Positions 8,299 to 17,628 of a stretch of DNA of 64,000 bases are shown here, one piece after another. Source of the stretch: an uncultured Flavobacteriaceae bacterium (GTDB lineage Bacteria > Bacteroidota > Bacteroidia > Flavobacteriales > Flavobacteriaceae); NCBI GenBank assembly GCA_947488345.1, contig CANKZQ010000005.1, positions 1 through 64,000 on the forward strand, written 5' to 3'. The position numbers and the translations under genes are program-made. The notes under the pieces are model-generated. The model was not told where the DNA came from, ran no database searches, and saw nothing but the letters and a program-made list of their open reading frames with translations. Each line of letters starts with the position of its first letter. Positions within the stretch are counted from its first letter, which is position 1.

Positions 8299-9549
8299 AT
8301 GGACGTTCCAATTAAAAAGAAACAATTTTCAAAATCTCGAATAGCACTTATTGGTGGCGGTATTGCTCTTATAGGGTTAATCGCTTTTGTGATTATGAGT
8401 ACATCTGGTGGGTCAAAATTGAATGTGGCAAAAGAACGCATTTCTATGAATATTGTTAAGAATGATGTTTTTCAGGAGAACATTCCCGTAAATGGAATTG
8501 TCTTACCGATCACTACGATTTATTTAGATGCGTTAGAGGGCGGCCGCGTTGAGGAAAAATTTGTAGAAGATGGTGCGATAATGAAGAAAGGAGAGCCAAT
8601 TTTAAGACTATCAAATACAGATTTAGAATTAAGTTTAATCAATCAAGAAACATCTGTTTATAATCTATTGACGCAGATGCAAATTTCTCAAAATGCAGCA
8701 CGTCAAAATACCATCAACAGACGCAATCAATTTACTGATGTTGAAAATAGTTTAATTGAAGCGAAGCGTCTATACGATTTAAATCAGCGCTTATATGATA
8801 AAGATGCCATTGGACGTCAAGATTATGAATCATCGAAGAATAACTATGAGTATCAAAAGGAACGTATGCAATTAGCGAAACAAGTACTGAAACAAGATTC
8901 GATTTCAACAAAGCAGGAGGTTGGGCAATCACAAAGTTCATATGCTAGAACAAGAAGTGCTTTAGAGCTAATGAGGAAAAAGGTAGGCGATCTTGTAGTG
9001 AGAGCTCCGGTTGATGGACAACTAACTTCGCTAGATGCCGAAATAGGACAATCAAAGAACAAAGGAGAACGCCTTGGACAAATTGATGTATTGAGCGGAT
9101 TCAAAGTACGAGTGGATATCGATGAGCATTATATCTCTCGAATTTATAGTGGTCAAAAAGGCACCTTTACATTTAACAATAAACAATACACATTAGTTAT
9201 TAAGAAAGTCTTTACGCAAGTTGCGAATGGTCGTTTTCAAGTAGATATGCATTTCGACGGAGATATTCCGGAAGGAATAAGACGAGGTCAAAATTTACAG
9301 ATTCGAGTAGCGCTTAGTGCTGAAAAACAAGCCTTACTTGTTGCTAAAGGAGGCTTCTTTCAGAAGACTGGAGGTAACTGGATTTTTAAAGTTAGCGAAG
9401 ATGGAGATACAGCTTATAAAGTAAACATTCGACTCGGAAGTCAAAATACTGAATATTACGAAGTTCTTGAAGGTTTAAATCCAGGAGATCAAGTGGTAAC
9501 ATCAAGTTACGACAGTTTTGGAGATACCGAAGAACTCATATTAAAATAA
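8299..9549 (+). CDS. Periplasmic adaptor subunit (HlyD/MacA-like membrane fusion protein)
   Basis: The product has 416 residues. One N-terminal membrane anchor (about 15-34) is followed by a first lipoyl half-motif (LEGGRVEEKFVEDGAIMKKG), a long alpha-helical hairpin (about 120-215), the second lipoyl half (VVRAPVDGQLTSLDAEIGQ), a beta-barrel domain and a membrane-proximal domain. Such proteins bridge an inner-membrane transporter and a TolC-type channel. It is the first gene of the plus-strand cluster, directly after the sigma54-like promoter and 57 bp before the first ATPase gene. Because it partners MacB-like ATPase/permeases rather than an RND pump, MacA is the closer functional analogue. 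Substrate unknown. Confidence 0.9.
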   Translation: MDVPIKKKQFSKSRIALIGGGIALIGLIAFVIMSTSGGSKLNVAKERISMNIVKNDVFQENIPVNGIVLPITTIYLDALEGGRVEEKFVEDGAIMKKGEPILRLSNTDLELSLINQETSVYNLLTQMQISQNAARQNTINRRNQFTDVENSLIEAKRLYDLNQRLYDKDAIGRQDYESSKNNYEYQKERMQLAKQVLKQDSISTKQEVGQSQSSYARTRSALELMRKKVGDLVVRAPVDGQLTSLDAEIGQSKNKGERLGQIDVLSGFKVRVDIDEHYISRIYSGQKGTFTFNNKQYTLVIKKVFTQVANGRFQVDMHFDGDIPEGIRRGQNLQIRVALSAEKQALLVAKGGFFQKTGGNWIFKVSEDGDTAYKVNIRLGSQNTEYYEVLEGLNPGDQVVTSSYDSFGDTEELILK

Positions 9550-9606
9550 GAATCAATCAACACCAACTGAACTTGTTTCAGCAATACTAAAAAAACACAG
9601 AATATA

Positions 9607-10284
9607 ATGATACAAATTACCGACTTAGAGAAATTTTACAGAACTGAAGAAGTGCAAACAATTGCATTAAACAAACTATCTTTTGATGTAAAGGATGGGG
9701 AGTTTGTGGCCATAATGGGACCTTCGGGATGTGGCAAATCGACCTTGTTAAACATATTAGGGTTATTAGATGATCCCGATGGGGGAAGCTTCAAATTTAA
9801 TGGAGAAGAAGTAGCCGGATATAACGAACGTAAGCGTTCTGATTTACGCAAACATAATGTAGGTTTTGTATTTCAGAGCTTCAACCTAATTGATGAACTT
9901 ACCGTTTTTGAAAATGTAGAGCTCCCGTTAATTTACACAGGTGTAAAACCTGCCGAGCGCAAAAAACGTGTAGAAGAAGTACTGGAAAAAATGCAAATCA
10001 TGCATCGTCGTAATCACTTTCCGCAACAGCTTTCTGGAGGACAACAGCAGCGTGTAGCCGTTGCTAGAGCTGTAGTTAACAATCCGAAACTGATTTTGGC
10101 AGATGAACCAACGGGTAATTTAGATAGTGTGAATGGTAATGAAGTAATGGACTTATTAATAGAGTTAAATGAGGCAGGCACGACGATTATCATGGTAACG
10201 CATAGTGAGCATGATGCCAAATATAGTCATCGAATTATTAGAATGTTAGATGGACAAAAAGTCACCGAGAATATTTTGACGTAA
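9607..10284 (+). CDS. ABC transporter ATP-binding protein (MacB/LolD type)
   Basis: The product has 225 residues, a complete stand-alone nucleotide-binding domain. Walker A is GPSGCGKST, the Q-loop follows FVFQSFNLIDELTV, the signature is LSGGQQQRVAVARA, Walker B is LILADEPTGNLDS, and the switch His is in MVTHSEHD. The LolD/MacB/FtsE-type ATPases energise mechanotransmission by FtsX-fold permeases rather than classical import. It lies between the adaptor and the first of five permeases (41-bp gap), so it probably powers several of them. All catalytic motifs are intact, unlike the second ATPase of the cluster at 25020. Confidence 0.95.
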   Translation: MIQITDLEKFYRTEEVQTIALNKLSFDVKDGEFVAIMGPSGCGKSTLLNILGLLDDPDGGSFKFNGEEVAGYNERKRSDLRKHNVGFVFQSFNLIDELTVFENVELPLIYTGVKPAERKKRVEEVLEKMQIMHRRNHFPQQLSGGQQQRVAVARAVVNNPKLILADEPTGNLDSVNGNEVMDLLIELNEAGTTIIMVTHSEHDAKYSHRIIRMLDGQKVTENILT

Positions 10285-10325
10285 AAGTAAACCAACATTC
10301 AATAACCTCAAAAAACCTAGCAGTT

Positions 10326-12728
10326 ATGTTTAAAAATTACTTAAAAATCGCCTTTAGAAACTTGTTGAAAAACAAAATCTATTCTTTCATAAATATTTTT
10401 GGGTTGGCTATCGGTATGGCGGTAACTATTATGATTGGTTTATGGATCAATGATGAACTAAGTCATAATGATTATTTCACCAATAAAGCGACTGTTGCTC
10501 AGATGTTTCAAAGTCAAACATTTAATGGAAATACAGGAACGGGGCCAGCTATGCCAAGACCCTTGGAGTTTGAATTGCGCGAAAACTATAATGATCACTT
10601 TAAGCATATTGTAATGTCAAGTTGGAATAACTCTCGCTACTTAAAAGTAGGTGAGAATAGTATTTCAAGAACAGGAAATTTTATGCAGGAAAAAGGTCCA
10701 GAGTTGTTGGATTTAAATATCCTTAAAGGAAAAAGAAGTGGCCTTAAAGAGATTAATTCTATCATGTTATCTCAAAAGACAGCTAAAGATTTGTTTAGTG
10801 ATTTAGATCCTATCGGTAAAACGGTGGTGATGGATAATAAAGAAAGCTTTGTTGTTACAGCCATTTATGAAGATATCCCTAAAAATAACTCCTTTGAGGA
10901 TTTAAAATTTATAAGTACATGGAAGTATCTCGTTAATGAACAAACATGGATGCAAAATGCCAAAGATCAATGGGGAAATAACTCTTTTCAGTTATTTCTT
11001 CAAATAAATGACAACACCAATATGGAAGCTGTGACTGCAGTCGTTAAAGATGCTAAGAAAAACGCAGCAGAAGATGAAGCACGATTTAATCCACAGTTGA
11101 TGTTACTCCCTATGGAAGATTGGCATTTACGCTCAAATTTTGAAAACGGCATACAAACAGGTGGGCGTATAGAAAACGTTTGGTTATTTGGAGTAATCGG
11201 AATTTTTGTATTGTTATTAGCTTGTATAAACTTTATAAACTTAAGTACTGCGCGTTCAGAAAAACGTGCAACGGAAGTTGGAATTAGGAAATCGATTGGT
11301 TCAAATCGAAGTCAACTAATTACGCAGTTTCTAAGCGAGTCGTTTTTAGTGGTTGTTTTTGCTTTTATTTTGGCCACTGGTATTGTATTATTGTTTTTAA
11401 ACGGCTTTAATGATTTAGCAAGTAAAGAAATTGTTTTTCCCTGGTTGAATGGTCAATTCTGGTTGATATCACTTTTATTTATTGCATTTACTGCCTTTGT
11501 TTCAGGAAGCTATCCTGCGTTATATTTATCATCTTTCAATCCGGTTTCTGTATTAAAGGGCACATTCAAAGCCGGGCGTTATTCAGCCTTACCAAGAAAG
11601 GTTTTAGTGGTAACACAATTTACATTTTCGGTAGCATTGATCATTGGCACAATGGTAGTCATGAATCAAATTCAACATAGTAAGGATCGCCCCATTGGTT
11701 ATGATAGAAATGGCCTCGTGCAGATACCTGTGATGAGTGAGGATTTTATGGGGAAAGCTGATATCATGCGTTCACAATTTTTAGAGACTGGCGCCATTTC
11801 CGAAATGTCAACCTCAAGTAGCCCTACAACTGCAATTTGGTCGAATAGAGGCGGATACACATGGGATGGAAAGCCAGAAGGATTTCAAGAAGATTTGGCA
11901 TATACAGCTGTTTCTTATGAATTTGTAGATGCCCTTGATGTCGAAATCATTGAAGGGCGTGGATTTTCACGTGAATTTCCTACAGACTCTAACGCCGTCA
12001 TGTTGAACGAAACGGCTGTGAGGTACATGGGGCTAAAAAACCCGATAGGAAAATTGTTAAGAGATAGTGACACTGGAGAAAACGTAAACCCTCCATTGAT
12101 AATAATCGGAGTTATTAAAGACATGATCGCGCAGTCACCATACGAACCAGTAAAACAAGCAATGTATGTATTCGACAAGAATAACAATGCGAACTATTAT
12201 AATTTAAGATTGCACCCAGATAAAAGTGTTAGTAGTAGTTTGTCCTTAATTGAAAGTGTATTCAAAAAGAATTTTCCGAATCTTCCATTTGATTATCAGT
12301 TTGTGGATGCTGAATATGCAGAAAAGTTCATTTCACAAGAACGTGTGGCAAGTCTGGCTAAAGTCTTTACAATTTTAGCTATTTTGATTAGTTGCCTAGG
12401 ATTGTTCGGGTTGGCATCTTTTGTGGCAGAGCAACGCACCAAAGAGATTGGCATTCGAAAAATATTAGGTGCATCTATTAGTAATTTATGGGTTTTATTA
12501 TCTAAAGACTTCTTGACATTAGTGCTTGTTTCATTGTTGATAGCATCGCCGATCGCATTCTATTTAATGAGTCAATGGCTGCAAAAATTTCCATATCGCA
12601 CAGAAATTTCACCGACGGTATTTTTAGTGGCAGGTTTTGGTGCCTTATTAATCACATTTATTACAGTAAGCATACAAGCAATTCGTGCGGTCACTGCGAA
12701 CCCAGCGAATTCATTACGAACAGAATAG
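10326..12728 (+). CDS. ABC transporter permease, double FtsX/MacB module (permease 1)
   Basis: The product has 800 residues with two MacB-like modules in one chain: a membrane helix (20-42), a periplasmic domain (about 43-284), three helices (about 285-398), a fifth helix (about 425-445), a second periplasmic domain (about 446-677) and three last helices. Each FtsX region carries the EVGIRKSIG / EIGIRKILG coupling-helix motif. The C-terminus is ANPANSLRTE, shared with the other permeases. The segment before the second helix (WHLRSNFENG then GGRI) groups it with permeases 5 and 6. It probably works with the ATPase just upstream as a tripartite exporter. Confidence 0.92.
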   Translation: MFKNYLKIAFRNLLKNKIYSFINIFGLAIGMAVTIMIGLWINDELSHNDYFTNKATVAQMFQSQTFNGNTGTGPAMPRPLEFELRENYNDHFKHIVMSSWNNSRYLKVGENSISRTGNFMQEKGPELLDLNILKGKRSGLKEINSIMLSQKTAKDLFSDLDPIGKTVVMDNKESFVVTAIYEDIPKNNSFEDLKFISTWKYLVNEQTWMQNAKDQWGNNSFQLFLQINDNTNMEAVTAVVKDAKKNAAEDEARFNPQLMLLPMEDWHLRSNFENGIQTGGRIENVWLFGVIGIFVLLLACINFINLSTARSEKRATEVGIRKSIGSNRSQLITQFLSESFLVVVFAFILATGIVLLFLNGFNDLASKEIVFPWLNGQFWLISLLFIAFTAFVSGSYPALYLSSFNPVSVLKGTFKAGRYSALPRKVLVVTQFTFSVALIIGTMVVMNQIQHSKDRPIGYDRNGLVQIPVMSEDFMGKADIMRSQFLETGAISEMSTSSSPTTAIWSNRGGYTWDGKPEGFQEDLAYTAVSYEFVDALDVEIIEGRGFSREFPTDSNAVMLNETAVRYMGLKNPIGKLLRDSDTGENVNPPLIIIGVIKDMIAQSPYEPVKQAMYVFDKNNNANYYNLRLHPDKSVSSSLSLIESVFKKNFPNLPFDYQFVDAEYAEKFISQERVASLAKVFTILAILISCLGLFGLASFVAEQRTKEIGIRKILGASISNLWVLLSKDFLTLVLVSLLIASPIAFYLMSQWLQKFPYRTEISPTVFLVAGFGALLITFITVSIQAIRAVTANPANSLRTE

Positions 12729-12758
12729 GTTCATTAAGTCAATTAAAAACAAACACTG

Positions 12759-15185
12759 ATGATTAGAAATTATTTTAAAATAGCATGGAGAAGCCTTCAG
12801 AAAAATAAGTTACAAACAGGGATAAATCTATTAGGTTTAACCGTTGGTACCATCTGTTGTTTGAGTATCTTATTATATGTATTTGCGCAGCAAGGATATG
12901 ACGATCATCATCAAGATGCCGAAGCCTTATATAGAGTTAGGACAGTGATTACAGACCCAAGTTCACCACAATTCAATGCTGGTTCTAGTGGCCCCCCAAT
13001 AGCCTTTGCTATGAAAGAGGATTTCCCTGAAGTAATCGAAGCAACTCGTTTGGTATATATGGGTGAAGGAACTGAAGATCTTATCCGCGCAAGCGATAGT
13101 AATACAGGGTTTTATGAACCTCGAGGTTACTTAGCTGATGCTACTGTTTTCGACATTTTTACCTATAATTTTATTGAGGGAAACCCAAAAAATGCCTTGG
13201 AGAAGCCGAATACAGTCGTACTATCTTCGACTTTAGCAAATAAACTTTTCGGAAATGTGCCAGTTCTCAACAAAACGATTGTTTCTGGGAGCGGAGAACA
13301 AGAGTTATCTTTAACAATTACCGGTGTTTTTGATGATTCAAATCTTGAAAAATCTCATTTAAACCCCAATTATTTTGTGACTATGAATACGCCTGGCTTA
13401 GGTGAATTTGTAAGAACCGAACAGAACTTTGCAACTCAAAATTTTATTTATAGTTATGTAAAGTTAAATTCTCCCGAAAACGCTTCTTTAGTCCAAGATA
13501 AATTGCCGGCTTTTTTGGATGCTCGAGGGTCTAAAGATTTTGCAAAATTGAATTTTACGAAACAATTGTTTCTGCAGCCAGTGAGTGATATTCATTTGTA
13601 CTCAAAAGGGATATCACGTCAGATAGATACGGTTTCTGATATAAATTACCTTTATTTATTAATCACGTTGGCTTTGTTTATTCAGTTAGTGGCATGTGTG
13701 AATTTTATTAATTTAAGTACCGCAAGAGCCAATAAAAGAGCGAAAGAAATTGGTGTCCGAAAAACGATAGGTGCTGATAAAAAGTCATTAATTGGCCAGT
13801 TTTTAGGAGAATCGATTTTGTTATCATTAATTGCTACATTAGTGAGCATTCCTGTAACTGCATTGTTGTTACCACTCGTCAATCAATTGACTCAAGGGAA
13901 CGTAGAGTACAGCTCAATTTTCGATGCGAGAATACTTCTTATTTTATTAGTTATTGGTGTGGTTACAGGTTTGATAGCTGGTATTTACCCAGCACTCGTA
14001 TTGTCTTCGATAAAGCCAATGCGTGTATTGAAAGGTGCAATGTCTCCAAATTCCTCGGGTACCTTGCTTCGCAAAGGATTGGTGGTTTTTCAATTTGTTA
14101 TTTCTATTGGCTTAATTGCTACTGTTACCATTATTACAAAACAGGTACGTTTTGCCCAAAATAAAGATATGGGTTTCAGTAAAGATAATTTAATTGCCGT
14201 ACGATTAGGTACCGAAGAAGCCTTTACCCAATATGATGCTTTGAAAACCAATATGAGTCAGATTTCTGGTGTGAAATCAGTTTCTGCGTGCAATATTTTT
14301 CCTTCACAATTTTTAAGAAGTGATGTGGGTGCCTATTTAGAAGGTGGCGATCCAACGAAACCAGTTTTGGTAAAAGCAAATGGTATTCAGACAGGTTATT
14401 TAGAAAGTTCGGATATCTCATTGCTAGCCGGTAGGACTTTAAAAAGTACCGATTCTTCGAGGGTTTTGGTCAACAAGGCTACGATCGACGGATTTAATAT
14501 AAAAATTGACGATGCGATAGGGACGAAAATTTTGTTTTCTACTGGAGGTAGTGTAAACACCGTTGAAATCGCTGGAGTGACCAGTGATTTTAACTATGCG
14601 TCATTAAAAGAAGAGGTAGAACCATTAATGATGTACTTAGACTATACCCCAGAATGGTTGTTGGTAAAGACCACTACTTCAGATTTTGAGAACATTTTAG
14701 GACAGATGGAAAGTACTTGGAAGCAAACAAATAAAACTACACCATTTGTTTACAATTTTATCGACAAAGAAACCGAAAAACTCATTGCTGAAGAAAAGCG
14801 TTTGGCCAACATTTCGGTTGTATTTACAACACTTGCTATTCTAATAAGCTGTTTAGGTTTGTTTGGGTTGATCTCATTTATGGCAGAACAAAAAAAGAAG
14901 GAAATAGGCATCCGTAAAGTATTAGGAGCAAGTGTAAGTACTGTAATGAAAATGCTGACCAAAGATTTTATCATTCTCATCCTTATTGCTTTTGTAATAG
15001 CGTCTCCGTTGGCCTACTATTTTATGGAAAATTGGCTACAAGATTATACCTACCGAATTTCAATTAATTGGTGGATTTTTCTCGTGGCCGGCATTATTAC
15101 AACATTTATCACTTTAATTACTGTGAGTGCTCAGGCTATAAAGGCGGCTACCGCAAACCCAGTAAATTCTTTAAGAACCGAATAA
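12759..15185 (+). CDS. ABC transporter permease, double FtsX/MacB module (permease 2)
   Basis: The product has 808 residues with the same eight-helix, two-periplasmic-domain layout as the preceding gene, 30 bp downstream of it. Coupling motifs are EIGVRKTIG and EIGIRKVLG, and the C-terminus is NPVNSLRTE. The segment before the second helix reads LQPVSDIHLYS and lacks the GGRI motif, which groups it with permeases 3 and 4. Its start (MIRNYFKIAW) is shared with those two, including a 19-bp stretch of identical DNA at 12766-12784. The sequence elsewhere has diverged strongly, so this is an old duplication rather than a recent one. Confidence 0.92.
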   Translation: MIRNYFKIAWRSLQKNKLQTGINLLGLTVGTICCLSILLYVFAQQGYDDHHQDAEALYRVRTVITDPSSPQFNAGSSGPPIAFAMKEDFPEVIEATRLVYMGEGTEDLIRASDSNTGFYEPRGYLADATVFDIFTYNFIEGNPKNALEKPNTVVLSSTLANKLFGNVPVLNKTIVSGSGEQELSLTITGVFDDSNLEKSHLNPNYFVTMNTPGLGEFVRTEQNFATQNFIYSYVKLNSPENASLVQDKLPAFLDARGSKDFAKLNFTKQLFLQPVSDIHLYSKGISRQIDTVSDINYLYLLITLALFIQLVACVNFINLSTARANKRAKEIGVRKTIGADKKSLIGQFLGESILLSLIATLVSIPVTALLLPLVNQLTQGNVEYSSIFDARILLILLVIGVVTGLIAGIYPALVLSSIKPMRVLKGAMSPNSSGTLLRKGLVVFQFVISIGLIATVTIITKQVRFAQNKDMGFSKDNLIAVRLGTEEAFTQYDALKTNMSQISGVKSVSACNIFPSQFLRSDVGAYLEGGDPTKPVLVKANGIQTGYLESSDISLLAGRTLKSTDSSRVLVNKATIDGFNIKIDDAIGTKILFSTGGSVNTVEIAGVTSDFNYASLKEEVEPLMMYLDYTPEWLLVKTTTSDFENILGQMESTWKQTNKTTPFVYNFIDKETEKLIAEEKRLANISVVFTTLAILISCLGLFGLISFMAEQKKKEIGIRKVLGASVSTVMKMLTKDFIILILIAFVIASPLAYYFMENWLQDYTYRISINWWIFLVAGIITTFITLITVSAQAIKAATANPVNSLRTE

Positions 15186-15198
15186 AATACAAAAGGTC

Positions 15199-17616
15199 AT
15201 GATCAGAAATTATTTTAAAATAGCGTTACGAAATCTATGGAAGAATAGAACATTTACTTTGCTCAATATTATTGGCTTAACTGCGGCATTCGGAGTCGCA
15301 ATATTATTAGCTATGTTCTCCATATTTCAACTTTCTTTTGACCGCTTTCATGAAAAAGAAGATCAACTCTATCAAGTGTATTCAGAGGATAGTGCGGCGG
15401 ATGGTATTGAAGCGAATACGTCAAAATCTGAACCTTTTGCAGCGGCGCTGCAAGATGAAACTACTGGTGTTGAGAAGATAACACGATATAATGGGTCGGG
15501 TGTGCTGTTAGGATATCAAGACAAAGAACTTTGGATGAATGGAGCTTATGTTGATCCTGATTTTTTTGATATGTTCAGCTTTCCTATCATTAAAGGCGAC
15601 AGTGAAAACCCCATTTCTTCTGAAACTTCCATTGCCATTACCGAGCGGGCAGCAAAACGAATATTTGGAGATGAAAATGCCGTTGGGCAAACAGTCACTG
15701 TTTTAAGAGATGAGAAAGAAGTACCATTTACTGTTTCAGCCATTGTGGAGGATTTTCCAAATACTAGTTCAATAGGCTTTGATGTGCTACTTAATTTTAA
15801 AAGTCAAGGGAAACATGCCTACGAAAGAGCCATAGGACGATGGGATATAGAGAATCATAATGTTTATATGCAACTTTCTAAAAGTATTACTGCTTCTCAG
15901 TTTGAAAAAAGCACAATCGACTTTACGCTGTTACATTATAAAGATGAGATTGATAGTGCAAAGCGTGATGGAGTTCAACCGAATGCCGAAGGCAACTATA
16001 GACAGATAAAATTATTGCCTTTAGCAGATATATCGTTTGCTAATTTTAATCAAGGCATAGTATCTGTAAATCGAACTATGCCGTATTTAGTATTGGGGAT
16101 TGCAATGCTAATTTTGTTTATCGCTTGCGTCAATTTTATCAATATGAGTATTGCCAAAAGCGCGCAAAGATTACGGGAAATAGGCATGCGCAAAACACTC
16201 GGTGCAAATAAAAAACAGTTGTTCTTCCAGTTTTGGGGGGAAAGTGTTTTAGTCTTTTTGTTGTCTATAAGTTTAGGGATTTTAATGGCTACACTTTTAT
16301 TGCCATGGTTTCAAACCTTGTTTAGTACAGAAGCATCATTTGAGGCATTGTTAAGTCCATCTTTATTGTTTGTACTAATCTTGAGTGTATTAGCTATTAC
16401 GCTAATTGCTGGCGGTTATCCTGCGTTCTTAATGAGTCGCCTCGGCACGATACAAAGTTTAAAAGGCAAGCTTGAAGCAAGTGGTAAAAATCGATTACGT
16501 AATAGTTTAATGGTAGTACAGTTTAGTATTGCCATATTGCTCATTAGTGGTACGCTGGTGCTTTGGAACCAAGTCGATTTTATGCGTACTAAAGATTTGG
16601 GTTATAATAAAGAACAGGTAATCGCTTTCCCTCTTAATGGAAAACGCAATGACCAACAAGCATTACAATTAGTTAGAGATGCCCTTCAAGATAAAACGAA
16701 TATTGTTAGTATTTCGGCTTCCAATAATATTTTAGGTATCGGTAAGGATCGTAGTCGCACTACAAGTGTTTTAGGTTTTGACTACAAAGGACGAGGTGTG
16801 GAAACTCATATGTTAGTCGTCGATGCTGATTATATTGAAACCCTAGACCTGAGCTTAATTCTAGGAAGGTCTTTTCGGAAGAATTTAGCGAGTGATAGTC
16901 TATCGGTTATTATTAATGAATCGATGGCAAAACAACTAAATGAAGAACAGATATTGAACTCTAAAATCAACCTTGATGATAAATCGTTCACAATTGTAGG
17001 AGTCATTAAGGATTTCAATTTTCAAGAACTTGATCAAAATATTGCACCAATGTCATTATTTGCACTTCCTAACTGGAATTTACGTAATGTCTATGTAAAA
17101 GTAACGCCTCAAAATTTAGAACAAGCCTACAATGATGTAAAAGCAGCTTGGAAGATAATTGAACCCAATGCAGAATTTCAAGGCTCATTTTTAAATGAAA
17201 ATATAGATCGTACACTAAGTAACGAACGCACTATGATTACCATGATCGGTAGTGGTTCTGTATTGGCGATTATTTTGAGTTGTATTGGTCTATTTGCCAT
17301 GTCAATGCTCATTGTATCGCAACGTCGAAAAGAAATAGGAGTTCGTAAAATTGTTGGAGCTAGTGTTTCTGCAATTACCGTGCTACTGACAAAAGACTTT
17401 TTGAAATTGGTTGTTCTTGCTTTTCTAATTGCCACACCAATTGCTTGGTGGGCTATGAACAAATGGCTGCAAAACTATGTATATCGAATTGATTTAGATA
17501 TCTGGATGTTTTTAATGGCCGGAGGAATTTCAGTTTTGATAGCAATGTTAACCATCGCAGGAAAAACAATCAAAGCAGCGACATCAAACCCTGTGAACTC
17601 TCTAAGAACAGAATAA
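15199..17616 (+). CDS. ABC transporter permease, double FtsX/MacB module (permease 3)
   Basis: The product has 805 residues, starting 13 bp after the previous stop. It has the same duplicated MacB_PCD/FtsX layout with eight predicted helices. The coupling motifs are EIGMRKTLG and EIGVRKIVG, and the C-terminus is NPVNSLRTE. The pre-helix segment LLPLADISFANF lacks GGRI, so it belongs to the second subgroup with permeases 2 and 4. In the second half the helix after the periplasmic domain reads AIILSCIGLFAMSMLIV, the most divergent of the six at that point. Its role is part of the same export cluster. It cannot be said whether it acts as a homodimer or pairs with a neighbour. Confidence 0.92.
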   Translation: MIRNYFKIALRNLWKNRTFTLLNIIGLTAAFGVAILLAMFSIFQLSFDRFHEKEDQLYQVYSEDSAADGIEANTSKSEPFAAALQDETTGVEKITRYNGSGVLLGYQDKELWMNGAYVDPDFFDMFSFPIIKGDSENPISSETSIAITERAAKRIFGDENAVGQTVTVLRDEKEVPFTVSAIVEDFPNTSSIGFDVLLNFKSQGKHAYERAIGRWDIENHNVYMQLSKSITASQFEKSTIDFTLLHYKDEIDSAKRDGVQPNAEGNYRQIKLLPLADISFANFNQGIVSVNRTMPYLVLGIAMLILFIACVNFINMSIAKSAQRLREIGMRKTLGANKKQLFFQFWGESVLVFLLSISLGILMATLLLPWFQTLFSTEASFEALLSPSLLFVLILSVLAITLIAGGYPAFLMSRLGTIQSLKGKLEASGKNRLRNSLMVVQFSIAILLISGTLVLWNQVDFMRTKDLGYNKEQVIAFPLNGKRNDQQALQLVRDALQDKTNIVSISASNNILGIGKDRSRTTSVLGFDYKGRGVETHMLVVDADYIETLDLSLILGRSFRKNLASDSLSVIINESMAKQLNEEQILNSKINLDDKSFTIVGVIKDFNFQELDQNIAPMSLFALPNWNLRNVYVKVTPQNLEQAYNDVKAAWKIIEPNAEFQGSFLNENIDRTLSNERTMITMIGSGSVLAIILSCIGLFAMSMLIVSQRRKEIGVRKIVGASVSAITVLLTKDFLKLVVLAFLIATPIAWWAMNKWLQNYVYRIDLDIWMFLMAGGISVLIAMLTIAGKTIKAATSNPVNSLRTE

Positions 17617-17628
17617 AAACCGTTAGTC